Source of the DNA: Cryptomeria japonica
Taxonomy: Eukaryota > Streptophyta > Pinopsida > Cupressales > Cupressaceae
Reading direction: 5' to 3'
DNA length: 64,000 nucleotides
Assembly: GCF_030272615.1 (NCBI RefSeq)
Contig: NC_081409.1
Coordinates: forward strand, 469,830,573 to 469,894,572
The position numbers were made by a program, and so were the translations under genes. Numbering within the stretch: position 1 is the stretch's first letter; each line of letters starts with the position of its first letter. The notes under the pieces were generated by a model, which ran no database searches, had not been told where the DNA came from, and worked only from the letters and a program-made list of their open reading frames with translations. Positions 45,225 to 56,298 of the stretch are shown here, in pieces.

Positions 45225-45719
45225 CTAAGGAATTAGGGGAGTGGGAAGAGCCGGATCAATTCCAAGCTTCTTGAACTTGCTCTCCTCCACCCAAGTAGCT
45301 TCATAAATAGGTTGGCCTGCCCATTTCACCAAATGCTCCATGTAGACCTGGTGTCTAGTAGAATTCTTCACCCTTGACTCCAAAATCTCCTTTTCTATAG
45401 GCTGCTTCACTTGAGGTAAGACATTCACATCCAAGTCTTGTAGCACCTTGGCTTGGTTCTCAGTCTGCCCTTCTATCTCACCCTTGTACATGATCAAATC
45501 AGCAACATTGAAGACTGGTGAAATGGCTAAGTTTGAAGGAAGTTCAAACTTATAAGCGTTCTCACCATATTTTGCCAGAATTCTACAAGGTCCTACCCTC
45601 TTCATTTGTAGTTTAGTAGGCTTGCCACTTTGCATTCTAGCTTTGCTCAAATGGACCATCACATAGTCACCCACCTTGAACTGAACCTCTCTCCTCTTCT
45701 CATCCATTTTGGCCTTCAT
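45225..45719 (-). pseudogene. Chromovirus integrase C-terminus with chromodomain
   Basis: The 164-residue block opens with the region preceding the GPY/F module (FKVGDYVMVHLSKAR, then VGPCRILAKYGENAY) and ends in a chromodomain (VYMEHLVKWAGQPIYEATW, then VEESKFKK). In plant chromoviruses this domain guides integration to marked chromatin. The block itself is open and ends at a natural stop next to the PPT; upstream, stops between 45950 and 45719 separate it from the catalytic core. Confidence 0.85.
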
Positions 45720-45950
45720 TTTTTGAGTGGATTCAAGGATGGCTTTCTTGACCTACTCTTGGACTTCCTTGATGGTTTGAGTGAAGTCCTCTGCTTGGCC
45801 ACTCTTCATCTCCATGGAACCAAGTTCCCTGAGTTCACACACTCCTCTTGGATGTCTACCATAGACAACCTCAAAAGGACTCTTCCTAGTGGTCCTATTC
45901 ACACTATCATTATATGCATACTCTGCTTGAGGAATGATTAGGTCCCATGT

Positions 45951-46466
45951 CTACCCATACTCCTTAGTTAAACACCTCAACAAGTTGTCTAACACCATAT
46001 TGATGACTTTAGTTTGACCATCAGTTTGTGGATGGTAAGTTGAGCTAAATGACAAGTTAGTTCCAAGTCTCCTCCATAATGTTTGCCAAAAATGGCCCAT
46101 GAACTTTCTCTCCCTATCTAAAACAATGCTTAAAGGGAGTCCATGAATCCTCACAATCTCCTTAAAGAAGAGATGTGCAACATAGCTAGCATCATGTGCA
46201 GTTTTACATGGAATAAAATGGCTCATCTTGGAAAATCTATCTACTACCACATAGATGTTGTCCATACCTATCTTTGTCTTGGGGAGTCCTACTACAAAGT
46301 CCATGCTTATACATTCCCAAGGCCTATTTGGGACCAGCAATGGTTGATAGAGACCAGCATTGCTTGATCCTCCTTTTGCTCTTTGACACACACCACATTG
46401 TTCTACATACCTTTTCACATCTCTTGGCAACTTTGGCCAGTAGTAGTACCTCTGTACTAAATCCAA
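45951..46466 (-). pseudogene. Chromovirus integrase core, catalytic Glu lost
   Basis: Integrase inserts element DNA into the genome. Present: YYWPKLPRDVKRYVEQC with CGVCQRAK (zinc-binding Cys pair), first catalytic Asp in ISMDFVVGLP, second in LDRERKF, and the third motif read as TDGQTKVIN, where the family has GQTE. A Glu-to-Lys change therefore removes the third catalytic residue near 46015. The His pair lies upstream outside the open block. The block is open for 171 residues. Confidence 0.9.
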
Positions 46467-46706
46467 GGTTTTGTTGACTCCAAAGTGTCCACTTAAACTA
46501 CCATTATGTTTCTCTTAGATGAGGTTTTCCCTCATGGATCCTCTTGGCACACACAACTGATTACCTTTGAACAAGAGACCATTTTGGAGAGTGTAATCTG
46601 CATACTCACCATGGAAATGGTTCTCAAACTCCTTGCAAACCTTGTAAGCTGATGATAAGTCTTCATCTCCTTCATAGAGGTCCTTCAAACCTTCTATTCC
46701 TATGCT

Positions 46707-47402
46707 CTACAACTGTAGTTCTTGAACTACCAACAACTTCTTGCTTAAAGCATCTGCCACCTTGTTGAGTTGCCCCTTCTTATGCTTGATGGTGAAGGTG
46801 AAGGATTGGAGGTATTCCATCCATTTTAGATGTCTATTGCTAAGCTTCTCTTGAGTGTTAATATAACTCAAATCCTGGTTGTCTGTGAACACCACAAATT
46901 CCTTTGGAAGTAGGTAATGCCTCCATTTCTTTAGAGACTGCACTAATGCATACAACTCTAGGTCATAAGCTAAGTACTTCTTCTTTGCTTCATTGAGCTT
47001 CTCACTAAAAAATGCCACAGGTCTTCCCTCTTGACTCAATACACCCCCTACTACAATTCCACTTGCATCACACTCCAATGTGAATAGCTTGTCAAAAGTA
47101 GGTAGGAGTAGGATAGGTTTTGTGGCTACTTCTTGCTTCAATAATTGAAATTCTTTGTCAACCTGCTGAGTCCATTTAAACTTAGTTTTAAGGCCTCCTT
47201 TTATGGTGTCAAGGATTGGTGCACATATGCCACTGAAGTTCCTCACAAACTTCCTATAGAATTGGGCTAAATTATGGAAACTCCTAACTTTAGTCCCTGT
47301 TCTAGGTGCAGGCCAATTCAAGATTGCCTCCACTTTGCTTGGATCCATCTTCAAGGTTCCCTTAGATACCACAAATCCTAAGTAGACCAGCTCTTGCTTC
47401 AA
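46707..47402 (-). pseudogene. Chromovirus RT connection and RNase H
   Basis: 231 open residues: RT thumb/connection (YLGFVVSKG, FYRKFVRNFSG), then RNase H with LECDASGIVVGGVLSQ, YDLELYALVQSLKKWRHYL (catalytic Glu in E-L-x-A), FTDNQDLSYI and ADALSKK. The Asp/Glu/Asp catalytic set appears intact. It is joined to the RT block upstream by a single stop at about 47408. Confidence 0.92.
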
Positions 47403-47408
47403 GAATTC

Positions 47409-48317
47409 TCACTTCTCTAGGTTGATGGATAACTTCTCCTCATGCAACCTCTCTAAGACTAACCTCAAATGGTCAAGGAGCTCCTCTTTGGTTCTGCTAT
47501 AGATGAGAATGTCATCTAGGTACACCACCACAAACCTACCTATGAAGTCTTTCAACACCTCATTCATCAACCTCATGAAGGTGCTTGGGGAATTGGTGAG
47601 TCCAAATGGCATCACAAGCCATTCATACAATCCCTCTACGGTCTTGAAAGTAGTCTTCCACTCATCTCCCTCCTTAATTCTAATCTGGTGATAACCACTT
47701 TTAAGGTCCAGCTTAGTAAAATACATAGCACCTCCTAAACAATCCATCAAATCCTCTATTCTAGGAATAGGGTACCTATACCTTATGTTGATCCTATTGA
47801 TTTCCCTTGAGTCAATGCAAAGTCTCCACTTGCCTCCCTTCTTTGATGCTAGCACTACTGGGACTGTACATGGGATGATGCTCTTCTTAATCAGTCCTTG
47901 TTCCAATAACTTCTGCACTTGCCTTGCCACCTCCTTGTTTTGATCAAGTGTGAGCTTATATGCAGCTTTGTTAGGTAGGGATGCTCCGGGAACAAAGTCT
48001 ATTTGATGGATTATAGACCTTCTTGGTGGGAGTGTTGCAGGTGCTCCATCACTCACTATGTCCTTATACTCTTGCAACATTTGCTTCACCTCCTTGGGTA
48101 CTTCTACCTGCAACTTATCTTCTTCCTCTTTTGGCTTCACAAATATGGCACACTTCACTATCTCCTCATGCAGCAAGTGTAAGAACTCTTTACCAGTAGC
48201 CAATAAGACACTAGGTGTTCTTGAAGTTCCCTCTTCATTCTCTGTCAAAGACTGAATCTTGAAAGTCTTGCTATCCTTCTTAATGGAAATGGAGTTCTCC
48301 TCTCCATCATAGATCAC
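47409..48317 (-). pseudogene. Chromovirus reverse transcriptase
   Basis: 302 open residues. Motifs: [64 protein letters not shown], and the catalytic VVVYLDDILIYS. Domain length and order are normal for Ty3/gypsy. One stop near 48318 separates it from gag-protease and one at about 47408 from RNase H. Confidence 0.94.
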
Positions 48318-48332
48318 CTTCCTATCAAATTG

Positions 48333-48749
48333 CTAGGGTCTACCTAGCAATAGGTGACAAGCATCCATGGGTAACACATCACAAAAGATCTTATCCTTGT
48401 ATCCTCCAATAGAGAACTCTACCCAAGTTTGTTCATTGACAAGCACACTCTGCTCATTTGCCTTGCTTTGGTAACCACCTCGGTGATTCATTTGATCTCT
48501 ACCTCTACCTCTACCCCTATTATTGGAGTCTCCTTTTCTTTTGTTCCTCTCTTCCACCTTGGCAGCAAGTTGATGACATTTTTGAACAGTAGTAGGATTC
48601 CATAGGCTTATCTCCTCCTGAATGTTCCACTTTAGGCTGCTTAGATACCTAGCCACCTTAATAGATTCATCTTCTTGGACTTTGGATCTAAGACAAAGAT
48701 TTTGAAATTCTTCAGTGTAGGAGGTCACATCAAGGTCTTTTTGCTTCAA
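48333..48749 (-). pseudogene. Chromovirus gag fused to protease tail by an internal deletion
   Basis: 138 open residues. Gag core (YTEEFQNLCLRSKV, ARYLSSLKWNIQEEI) and an Arg/Gly-rich stretch (NRGRGRGRDQ) are followed directly by the last part of the protease (EQTWVEFSIGGYKDKIF, HLLLGRP). Compared with gypsy element 1 (9765-8701), the zinc knuckle and the aspartic active site (DSGS) are missing while the frame is kept open. Confidence 0.85.
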
Positions 48750-48999
48750 TCCCTATCTATTCTTATGAAGTTGGACTTCATAATCCTCTGGTAAGTAGTT
48801 CTCTTTGATCTTACTCACCATGGCCTTCCAATTGGCAATAGGTAGCTTCCCCATGCTAACTCTCTCTTCCTATAGGTACTTCCACCATGTTAAATTTTCT
48901 CCCCTTAATCTTTATTTGCAACCTTAACCTTTTGAGCCTCTATCACTCCCTCACACTCAAAGTGGTTTTCCATGCCCTCAATCCATTCCATGATAGTGT

Positions 49000-49329
49000 C
49001 TATGTCCATCGACTAAAATGTGGCAATCCTTCAAAAGCTTTGGTTTTCAAAGCCTTAATAGCCTTTACAAAAGGTTCTTCATTGAACAAGGGATTTGGTT
49101 TAGGTATAATGTCATCTATGTCAATGGTTTTCTTTCCTTTATCCTTGGTGTCTTCACCCCAAGGTCCTTGTGTCCTCTGATCCACTACTTCCTGCAGCTT
49201 ATCCCTTATCTTGCTCATAGCTTCTTCAAGGAGTCTATTCTTCTCCTTCTTCTCTTCTACCTCCCTAGCTAGCTTTGCATTGGTGACCATTGTGCTTTCC
49301 CCTACTAATTCACTAGAGTATAGAGACAT
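49000..49329 (-). pseudogene. Chromovirus gag N-terminus
   Basis: 109 residues starting 25 bases past the PBS, with a coiled-coil head (REVEEKKEKNRLLEEAMSK). Parallel to the N-terminal gag piece of gypsy element 1 at 10348. The following gag (48999-48750) is read only across stops. Confidence 0.65.
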
Positions 49330-49354
49330 ACATGGTCCACCAAATCTTTAACTT

Positions 49355-49366
49355 GCTTTGATACCA
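49355..49366 (-). other. Chromovirus primer-binding site
   Basis: The minus strand reads TGGTATCAAAGC, one base from the initiator tRNA-Met complement, three bases from the LTR. Confidence 0.85.
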
Positions 49367-49369
49367 ATC

Positions 49370-50950
49370 TAATGGGAAGGGGTTTGGGATAGACTAGCCT
49401 AGTCTATGCTCTTGGATCCTTTCCTTGGATCACCAAGTGTCCTAACCACACCCTAGGGTCTCTAGGACTTCCCCTACTTGTGGAATCCCCTGACCTTGCC
49501 CAATCCACCCACCAACAAGTTGAAAAACTACTCCTAAGGTCTCACCTACTCATGAGATTCAAGAACCCTTACTTAGGCTAATAAGGGTTTGGCTTGCTCC
49601 ACACCTTCCTAGGTCTTAGAAAGGATAGGTCAGGTCTAATACATGTTTTTTTCCACCCATTCATCTTCCCCCAATAGGTTTCAAGCCTCTTACCCCTTAC
49701 CAATTTCCCAATTTTGTCTTTTTGCCTACAAAACAAGGCTACAAGGATTGTGACCAATTAGGCCTCCTACCCGGTCCTTTAGGGCTCCCTCTTGCAAACA
49801 ATGAATTTTCTTGTGAAACCTCCCAAAAGACCAGCTATTCAATTGGCAAGGACTCAAGGATTTTTTAGGTTTTAGGCCTCCAAGTGTCTGTACACTACCC
49901 TAAGTGGATTTTAAGAGGGTTTTTAGGCCTGCCAGGGTCATAGTGTAGGTTTGGTGCTCTTGACACCTTGTCTAAATAGGTGGAAGCTCCTCCTTCACAC
50001 CAATGGTTCTCCACTCACCCCTCTACAACTCCTCCAAAGGGTGCCTCCTCCTCTGACCCTCCTTGCTCTCCAAGACCTCTACAACTTGACCCTTCCTAGT
50101 CGGGCACTATCCAGTCCCACCTAGGAGTGGGTCTTTAAGTGGCCTCCTTGCATTTTAAATGGCCCTTCTTGCATTGGAGTATAGTACAGGGTCTCTACTC
50201 TCATTCCCCATGGTTTCATGGTGATTCCACAATGGGGAATGGAGTTATGAACCCATTCTCTCAAAACAGTCCAAAACTGGATAGTGAGTAGCAATTTACA
50301 AAATATTTACAAACACACCTCACTTACAAATCAAAAACCTAATCTAAATGCTCAAAATGAAAATGAATACACCATACAAGACACTCCACATAGTTTTTCA
50401 TGAAAATCAATCCATTAACAGTCTTCCTCTACTCCATTTGTGCCGACTGGCAACAAAATTGTAGGCACAGTCAAGTCACATTGCTTTGGCCGTATAACAT
50501 CTAACATCCAACCCATTAACTTAGGGTGTGCAATTACTTATAGCACCTTTTCCTTGGTTTGTGTGCCAATATTAGGGTTGTCCATGCTACATTAAAGATT
50601 TTGACCTCATGGTGGAAAAGTTGCTTGACAACTTTTAAAAGTTGTCATGCAACTTTTGCAACTTTTGAGCAACTTTCTCAATGTTGCTTTTCTTGACTCC
50701 TAGGCCCACATTGGGCTAACCTAAGGACACCATCATGCTATGAAGGACCCCTAAACACCTCAAAGACACACATACCCTCTATTTTCAAGAAAATCTCAAT
50801 CTTGATTTATGACCATAAGACCTCTACTAGGACCCTAACTAGGACCAATGAGCACATGGCTCTTTATTTTATATACAATGGCTTCATAAAGAAGCAAGAA
50901 CACAATCAAAAAAAAATGGTGGGAGCCCTTTGAAGGGTGCTCTTGCACCA
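49370..50950 (-). repeat. Chromovirus 5' LTR
   Basis: 1,581 bp, ending TTGCACCA before the target duplication TGTGG. Its inner end reads TAATGGG where the partner reads TGATGGG, so the canonical terminal dinucleotide is mutated. Confidence 0.92.
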
Positions 50951-52374
50951 TGTGGCCATGTAGCAGTCAACATTCGGTTTGACAGCGAGCGAGAGGGGTG
51001 TCGGTGTTCGCTGCAACTTGGAGAAGCTTTATTAAAATGGGAGGAGGCATGTATAATGAAAGGGAGGAGGGTGGTCAGTGGTAATACTGACCCCTCCCTT
51101 TATTAAGGGGGATATTAACCACCATAATTATTAGTTTACTTAAACTTAAAACCCGCCATTACCTTTTTAAAATTTGTTTTATTTGTTTTATTTTAATTTC
51201 ATTATTATATTTTTAATAATTAATTTAAATATTTAAATATTAATCCTTCTTAGCAAATTATATTTGTAAATATATATTTTGGTTTCCAATATTTATAATT
51301 AATGGCTTTTCATATATATATTCAAACAATTGAATTATATATATTACATGTTCGAAAAGTGTATTAAATATGATATATTTATAATTCTAATTATATACAT
51401 GTATATACAAAAACTTAATAGTTCAAATTGACGATATTGTCTAATGATAGTTCAATCACTTAAGCATTATTTCAAATAACTACATATAATTGATAGTTGC
51501 CCTCATGTATATAATATATTTATATATACTCAAACAATCAAGTCGCAATTATCGAACTATCATGCATATGAAATTCATATATTTGTAAACACAACAATCA
51601 TTAATGAAATCGCATCTACTTATACCAAGATATTAACTCATCCTTTGTAAACAACGTTAAGTCACTAGATCTCTTAACTCTTCCAAATATCAAACTACTT
51701 ATCACTTATTTAGATGAAATAATTGTAACAATTATCAATAACATGCAATAATTAAAATCACTTAAACACGCAAACTAAGCAAACATCAAGCGATTTCTCA
51801 TGAAAGGTCAATCAACAAAATATGAAGGTCAACGACTGACAGGACGACTAACTGACGACACTCACCCAAGTGTAACTAAACAAAATCGGGTCAACTACTA
51901 TCTCCTCCACTTCCATCGAAAAATATAAGGCACACTCAGACTTGTGAAGCCATGTGGAGATGATACCCTGTACCTACCCGGTACTTGTACCTGCAATATC
52001 CTGCATCACCAAACCACACATGCATATATACAATATAGAAAACACTGCATACACATCGATGAAGGAGAATCATGATGTTCCCTGTCTCACCAAAATGAGT
52101 GAAGGAAAATCTTCTCCTTGCATCCAATACACTCGTAGACACAAAACATACATTGCATAGATAAGGTAAAGTGTCAGTACCTAGCAATAGTCCATATAAA
52201 AATGTCATAAATCATAAGTACTGAAATACTGCAAATAAATTATGCATCTCATATCCATATAAAGCATGAAATAACATCATAGAAGTCTGAATAACAAACA
52301 TGGTAATGTATCCACTAAAAGAAAACAATAATAAAATATGAGTCTAATGAGTTCAAACGAGTAGGGGTACTACA

Positions 52375-52574
52375 AGCTGCCTAAGTCCAAAAAATTGTCA
52401 AACTATGATAGAATGTTTCTCTGAATCCAAGATGCATACGAATGATTTTTTTTAAAGCTATATGTTCATGTCAGGCCCATCTACGGTGACCTATCTCAGA
52501 TTTTGAAGACTTAGAACCATTTTCAAATTGTAGCTTTTTTCTGTTGGTTTGAAAACCGTCAGATGCATGCAATG
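52375..52574. repeat. 359-bp tandem repeat (right part)
   Basis: Completes the unit broken at 35156 (CTAAGTCCAAAAAATTGTCAA is shared with about 34798) and begins a third unit at 52562, which LTR A interrupts after CATGCAATG. It shows that both D1 and the LTR A element sit in the same array. Confidence 0.82.
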
Positions 52575-52869
52575 TGTAATGCTCCGCCAGGAAACCCCGA
52601 AGGGGTAAAGCTAAAACACACTCAAGGGGTGCAATATTATTTTTTTAATAATAAGACAGAACATTAAGATAATACATTGGAGTAATCTAAAGCTTCGATA
52701 ACATAGTGGAAGACTAAACAAACCTAAAGGGTTTCCCAACGTGATTATGTAACTTAACACCTTACTCAATTCATGACATTTGATCCAATTAAGAAGGTTA
52801 TCTTAATTACATATTATTACTTGAAACATGGATATAATTTGTTAAGTAAATTAACATTATATATAGTAG

Positions 52870-53470
52870 GACGCGCTCATCCATTATGGTTGAAGATGAG
52901 TCTAACATGAGGATATTTACCCATTGAAGTTAAAACATAGATAACATATGAATTCATTCATTAAGGTTAAAATATAGTTAACTTGATGAGTTCATCCAAT
53001 TTAGTTAAAATATAGCTAATATGATGAAGTTCATTTATTAAGGTTAAAATATAAATAACCAAATGAGTTCATACATTATAGTTAAAATATCGCTAATAGG
53101 ATGAAGTTCATTTATTAAGGTGAAAATGTAAATAACCAATTGAGTTCATCCATTATAGTTAAAATATCGCTAATAAGATGGAGTTCATTTATTAAGGTTA
53201 AAATGTAAATAACCAAATGAGTTCATACATTATAGTTAAAATATCTCTAATAAGATGAAGTTTATTTATTAAGGTTAAAATGTAAATAACCAAATGAGTT
53301 CATACATTATAGTTAAAATATCACTAATAAGATGAAGTTCATTTATTAAGGTTAAAACGTAAATAACCAAATGAGTTCATACATTATAGTTAAAATATCG
53401 CTAATAAGATGAAATTCATTTACTAAGGTTAAAATGTAAATAACCAAATGAAGTTCATCCATTAGAATTA
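52870..53470. repeat. 77-bp minisatellite in LTR A
   Basis: GAGTTCAT(C/A)CATTATAG recurs at 53065, 53142, 53219, 53296 and 53373, with a diverged copy at 53450: a constant 77-base step. Each unit is two related halves of 38 and 39 bases (GAGTTCAT... and GAAGTTCATTTATTAAGG...). Single, more diverged halves precede the array. Confidence 0.92.
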
Positions 53471-54929
53471 CAATTTAGGTAATATGACAAGTTCATCCAA
53501 TAATTTTTAACCATTCATTAAGTTCAATTTTACCTTAAACACATGCCATACATCTTGTTCCAAAACACATGATAATTTCATCATAATTAATGTGGTATTT
53601 TCATGCATACTTATTTGCATTAACCTTAAAAGAATACATTCCTTAAAGATCCAATTTATTGCAATAATGAGATGACTGCATACATGCCTTACGATAAATC
53701 TCATCTAATCCATGTATACGTACTATCAAAATGCCATCCATACATACTATCACTAAACAAGAAACATAAGGACAAAAGCATCACATAAAACCAAATTGAT
53801 ATTGGAGTTCACCCCTAAAGTGCTACATCTCTGGGTCTGCTCAACTACAAGACCCCTTTGATCATTTAATTAAGTTAAGGGTACATAAGGTTCACATCAT
53901 TTACAATCCTGCCATCAAGGCGAACACAACCAATATACAAATGACCGCATCGGTCAATAATACATAGATGATCCCTACATAGAAATGGATCCGGCTAAAG
54001 ATATTAAAAGCAAATACAAAGGTCCATTGCATGATGGTACTCTAACTAAAGACCTAACCAACTATGGTCAACCACAAATCAACGCACTACTCCCGCACTA
54101 AAGGACAAAACCAATAATGACATCATCACAAGGCAAGAACTAAACTAGAGACCGTTGATATAAACAGGTACCCAAAATCAACCAAACGACAGGGTCCAAA
54201 CAAACATATCAAGTCTTGTTGTTTCTTAAGCAAAAGCGAGTATAGAAATCAAACTTGCAGCATTAACCGGTAGAGGCAATATTTTCCCATATTGATTTAA
54301 ACACTAAATGTCGATCAAGTTTTCTAAATGATTTAAGTTCTCAAAATACAATAACAGAAACGAACACCATTACAAGGTCAATTCAATACCACAATTGCAC
54401 TAGTACAGTCTTGCCTATTTCCCAATTCAGAGAAAAATATAAATTAACAATTTATTCTACTAAATGAAAATTTCATTTACTTGCCAAATTTTCATAACGA
54501 TACTTTATTTAACTCCTAATATTTCCAATAGTATATTATTTAAGTTTCCAAAATACCCAATGATATAATATTCCTATTTTCCAATTACCCAAAATAATTA
54601 TTAACTAGTTCATATTTATTAACCCCTAGATAATAACATATAACCATTAATAATTTACTAATACACAATTCCAAATTAAATATCAATTAATATATATTTA
54701 TATTAATCCCCATTAATAAAATATATATATTAAAAATAATTTAATAGTACACCGCTTTCAAATTAAGTATTAATTAATACATATTTATTAATCCCCATTG
54801 ATAAACTATATATTAATAATAATTAATAATAAAAGAAAATAAATAAAAAGTATCAAAAATAAGTTTTAGTCTTTAGATGTCATAGGTTTTATTTTATTTT
54901 ATTTTTTGTTTAAAAAAAAAAACTAAAAG

Positions 54930-55225
54930 AGATCTGGGGGGACCACTACGCGGCCCACCTCCCATCACAGGAGAGGTGGGAAGCCCTGTAGCCTCCCTCG
55001 CGGCCACCACTTGCAGGGGCTCCTGCAGCCGCCGCAAACGCAAGTCCCTGCGGCTGCAGACGCAGGTCCCTACGGACGCGGATGCGGACGCTGGTCCCTG
55101 CGGCTGCGGCTGTGGACGCAGACGCAGACGCGGGTCCCTGTGGCTGCAGACACAGACGCAGGTCACTACAGAGCCCACAGGGAGGAGGGGAAGGGAAGCG
55201 GCATGAGCTGAGCCTCGGCTCTTCC
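54930..55225. repeat. GC-rich island with GGTCCC/GACGC units in LTR A
   Basis: Abrupt GC-rich block in otherwise AT-rich DNA. GGTCCCTGCGGCTGC-type units followed by RGACGC runs occur at 55043, 55065, 55093, 55133 and 55161. Open frames on both strands are by-products of the repeat. Solo LTR B has a GC island at the same relative place. Confidence 0.85.
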
Positions 55226-56298
55226 ACCCGCCAAACCCTAGCCCCAAACAAATTTTCATTTTCTTTTTTTTTTTCATTTGATTTTAAATCAATTCAATAA
55301 CTCCAAAAAAACAAATAAAATAATAATAACTAAAACCCCAATTTCTTTCATTCACGGTCCCATACAAAGACTGAAATGTATTTTCTAGAATGTTCCAAAA
55401 ACAACAATATGGGAAATTTTCCCAGCAAGATCATGATTTTTCCAAATACCCAATAACTTTAAGTAGGCAAGATTTTCTCAACCACAAAACATATTTGGCT
55501 ACTTAAGATGGATTTACTCCCATTTATCCACTCCATTTAAACAATCTTGACCCAAAACAACCAATATTCTCAAAACTAAAACTTAAATCTGAGAACAGTC
55601 ATGGATTTTTAAACCAGAATTTCATGAAGAACAACCAAACACAATTTTTTTTTTATTTTAACAATGAAATAAGAAGGTAAACAAGAATCCTACCTCTTTT
55701 AGCATTCCTAGCAAGATTTTGAAGAAGAGTCCAACCTACAGCTGTAGAAATCCTTCCTTTTCTACAAAAATCCCCAATTTCCTCCATCCAAAAATATTTT
55801 TTCCCCAAAAAAATCAACCCTAATTTTTTTTTTTTTCAACATAGGTTACATGGAATGCCAATTTGACTTAATCCCCTAATTTTGAATTTAAACACTTTTT
55901 AAATAAAATAAAAATGAAAAATCATTCTTTTCAACTATTCAAATAATCTAACTTGCTTTTCTATTTAAAATTAAAATGCTTCTCTCTCATTTAATTTTAA
56001 TTTTCTCAATATTAACAAAGCTAACATTTATATTTCACAATATTAATGAGGATAAGATATTTTTAATTTAATTAAATTCCCAAAATCAATCTTTCACACT
56101 AAATCAAATATATATGAATAAAACTTACTTTTCTAATCAAAATTGATTTTCTTAAATAATTAAAATTAACCTTTCTTTTCCAAAATGCAAAAGAGATTAA
56201 ATTATTTCTATTTCGAATAACTTTAAATCTTTCCTTTTTAAAATGCATAAACTGAATAAATTCGTTATTTAAAATTAACCATTAAATTAAACTCGCTA

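Larger units (their letters stand above)
43606..50950 (-). mobile_element. Full-length, defective Ty3/gypsy chromovirus (element 2)
   Basis: LTRs at 43606-45204 and 49370-50950, target duplication TGTGG at 43601-43605 and 50951-50955, PBS at 49355-49366, and PPT at 45205-45217. On the minus strand the order is gag, protease remnant, RT, RNase H, integrase, chromodomain, as in plant chromoviruses. It inserted into the D1 5' LTR and so is younger than D1. Several defects described in the sub-entries make it non-functional. Confidence 0.93.
35157..52374 (-). mobile_element. Element D1: gag-only LTR element with 4.15-kb LTRs
   Basis: LTRs at 35157-39308 and 40919-52374 (the latter 4.1 kb once the nested chromovirus is removed). 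Target duplication AGTTG (35152-35156) against AGCTG (52375-52379). PBS at 40905-40916 and PPT at 39309-39323 give minus orientation. The interior is only 1.61 kb and encodes gag up to a knuckle relic, with no protease or pol. This matches the published idea of terminal-repeat-with-gag elements, but with LTRs far longer than the interior. It interrupts the 359-bp tandem repeat. Confidence 0.85.
40919..52374 (-). repeat. D1 5' LTR, interrupted by a chromovirus
   Basis: Starts TGTAATGCCTTGC and ends GGTACTACA at 52374. LTR sequence occupies 40919-43605 and 50956-52374; between them lie the gypsy element and one copy of its target duplication. The total without the insert is about 4,106 bp against 4,152 in the partner. 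Small deletions are visible, for instance near 51113 and 51222. Confidence 0.88.

Noticed and set aside
54894-55300. Overlapping open frames up to 127 codons on both strands
   Set aside because: They follow the GC-rich repeat, which lacks stops in all frames; composition is pure repeat and there is no conservation with LTR B.
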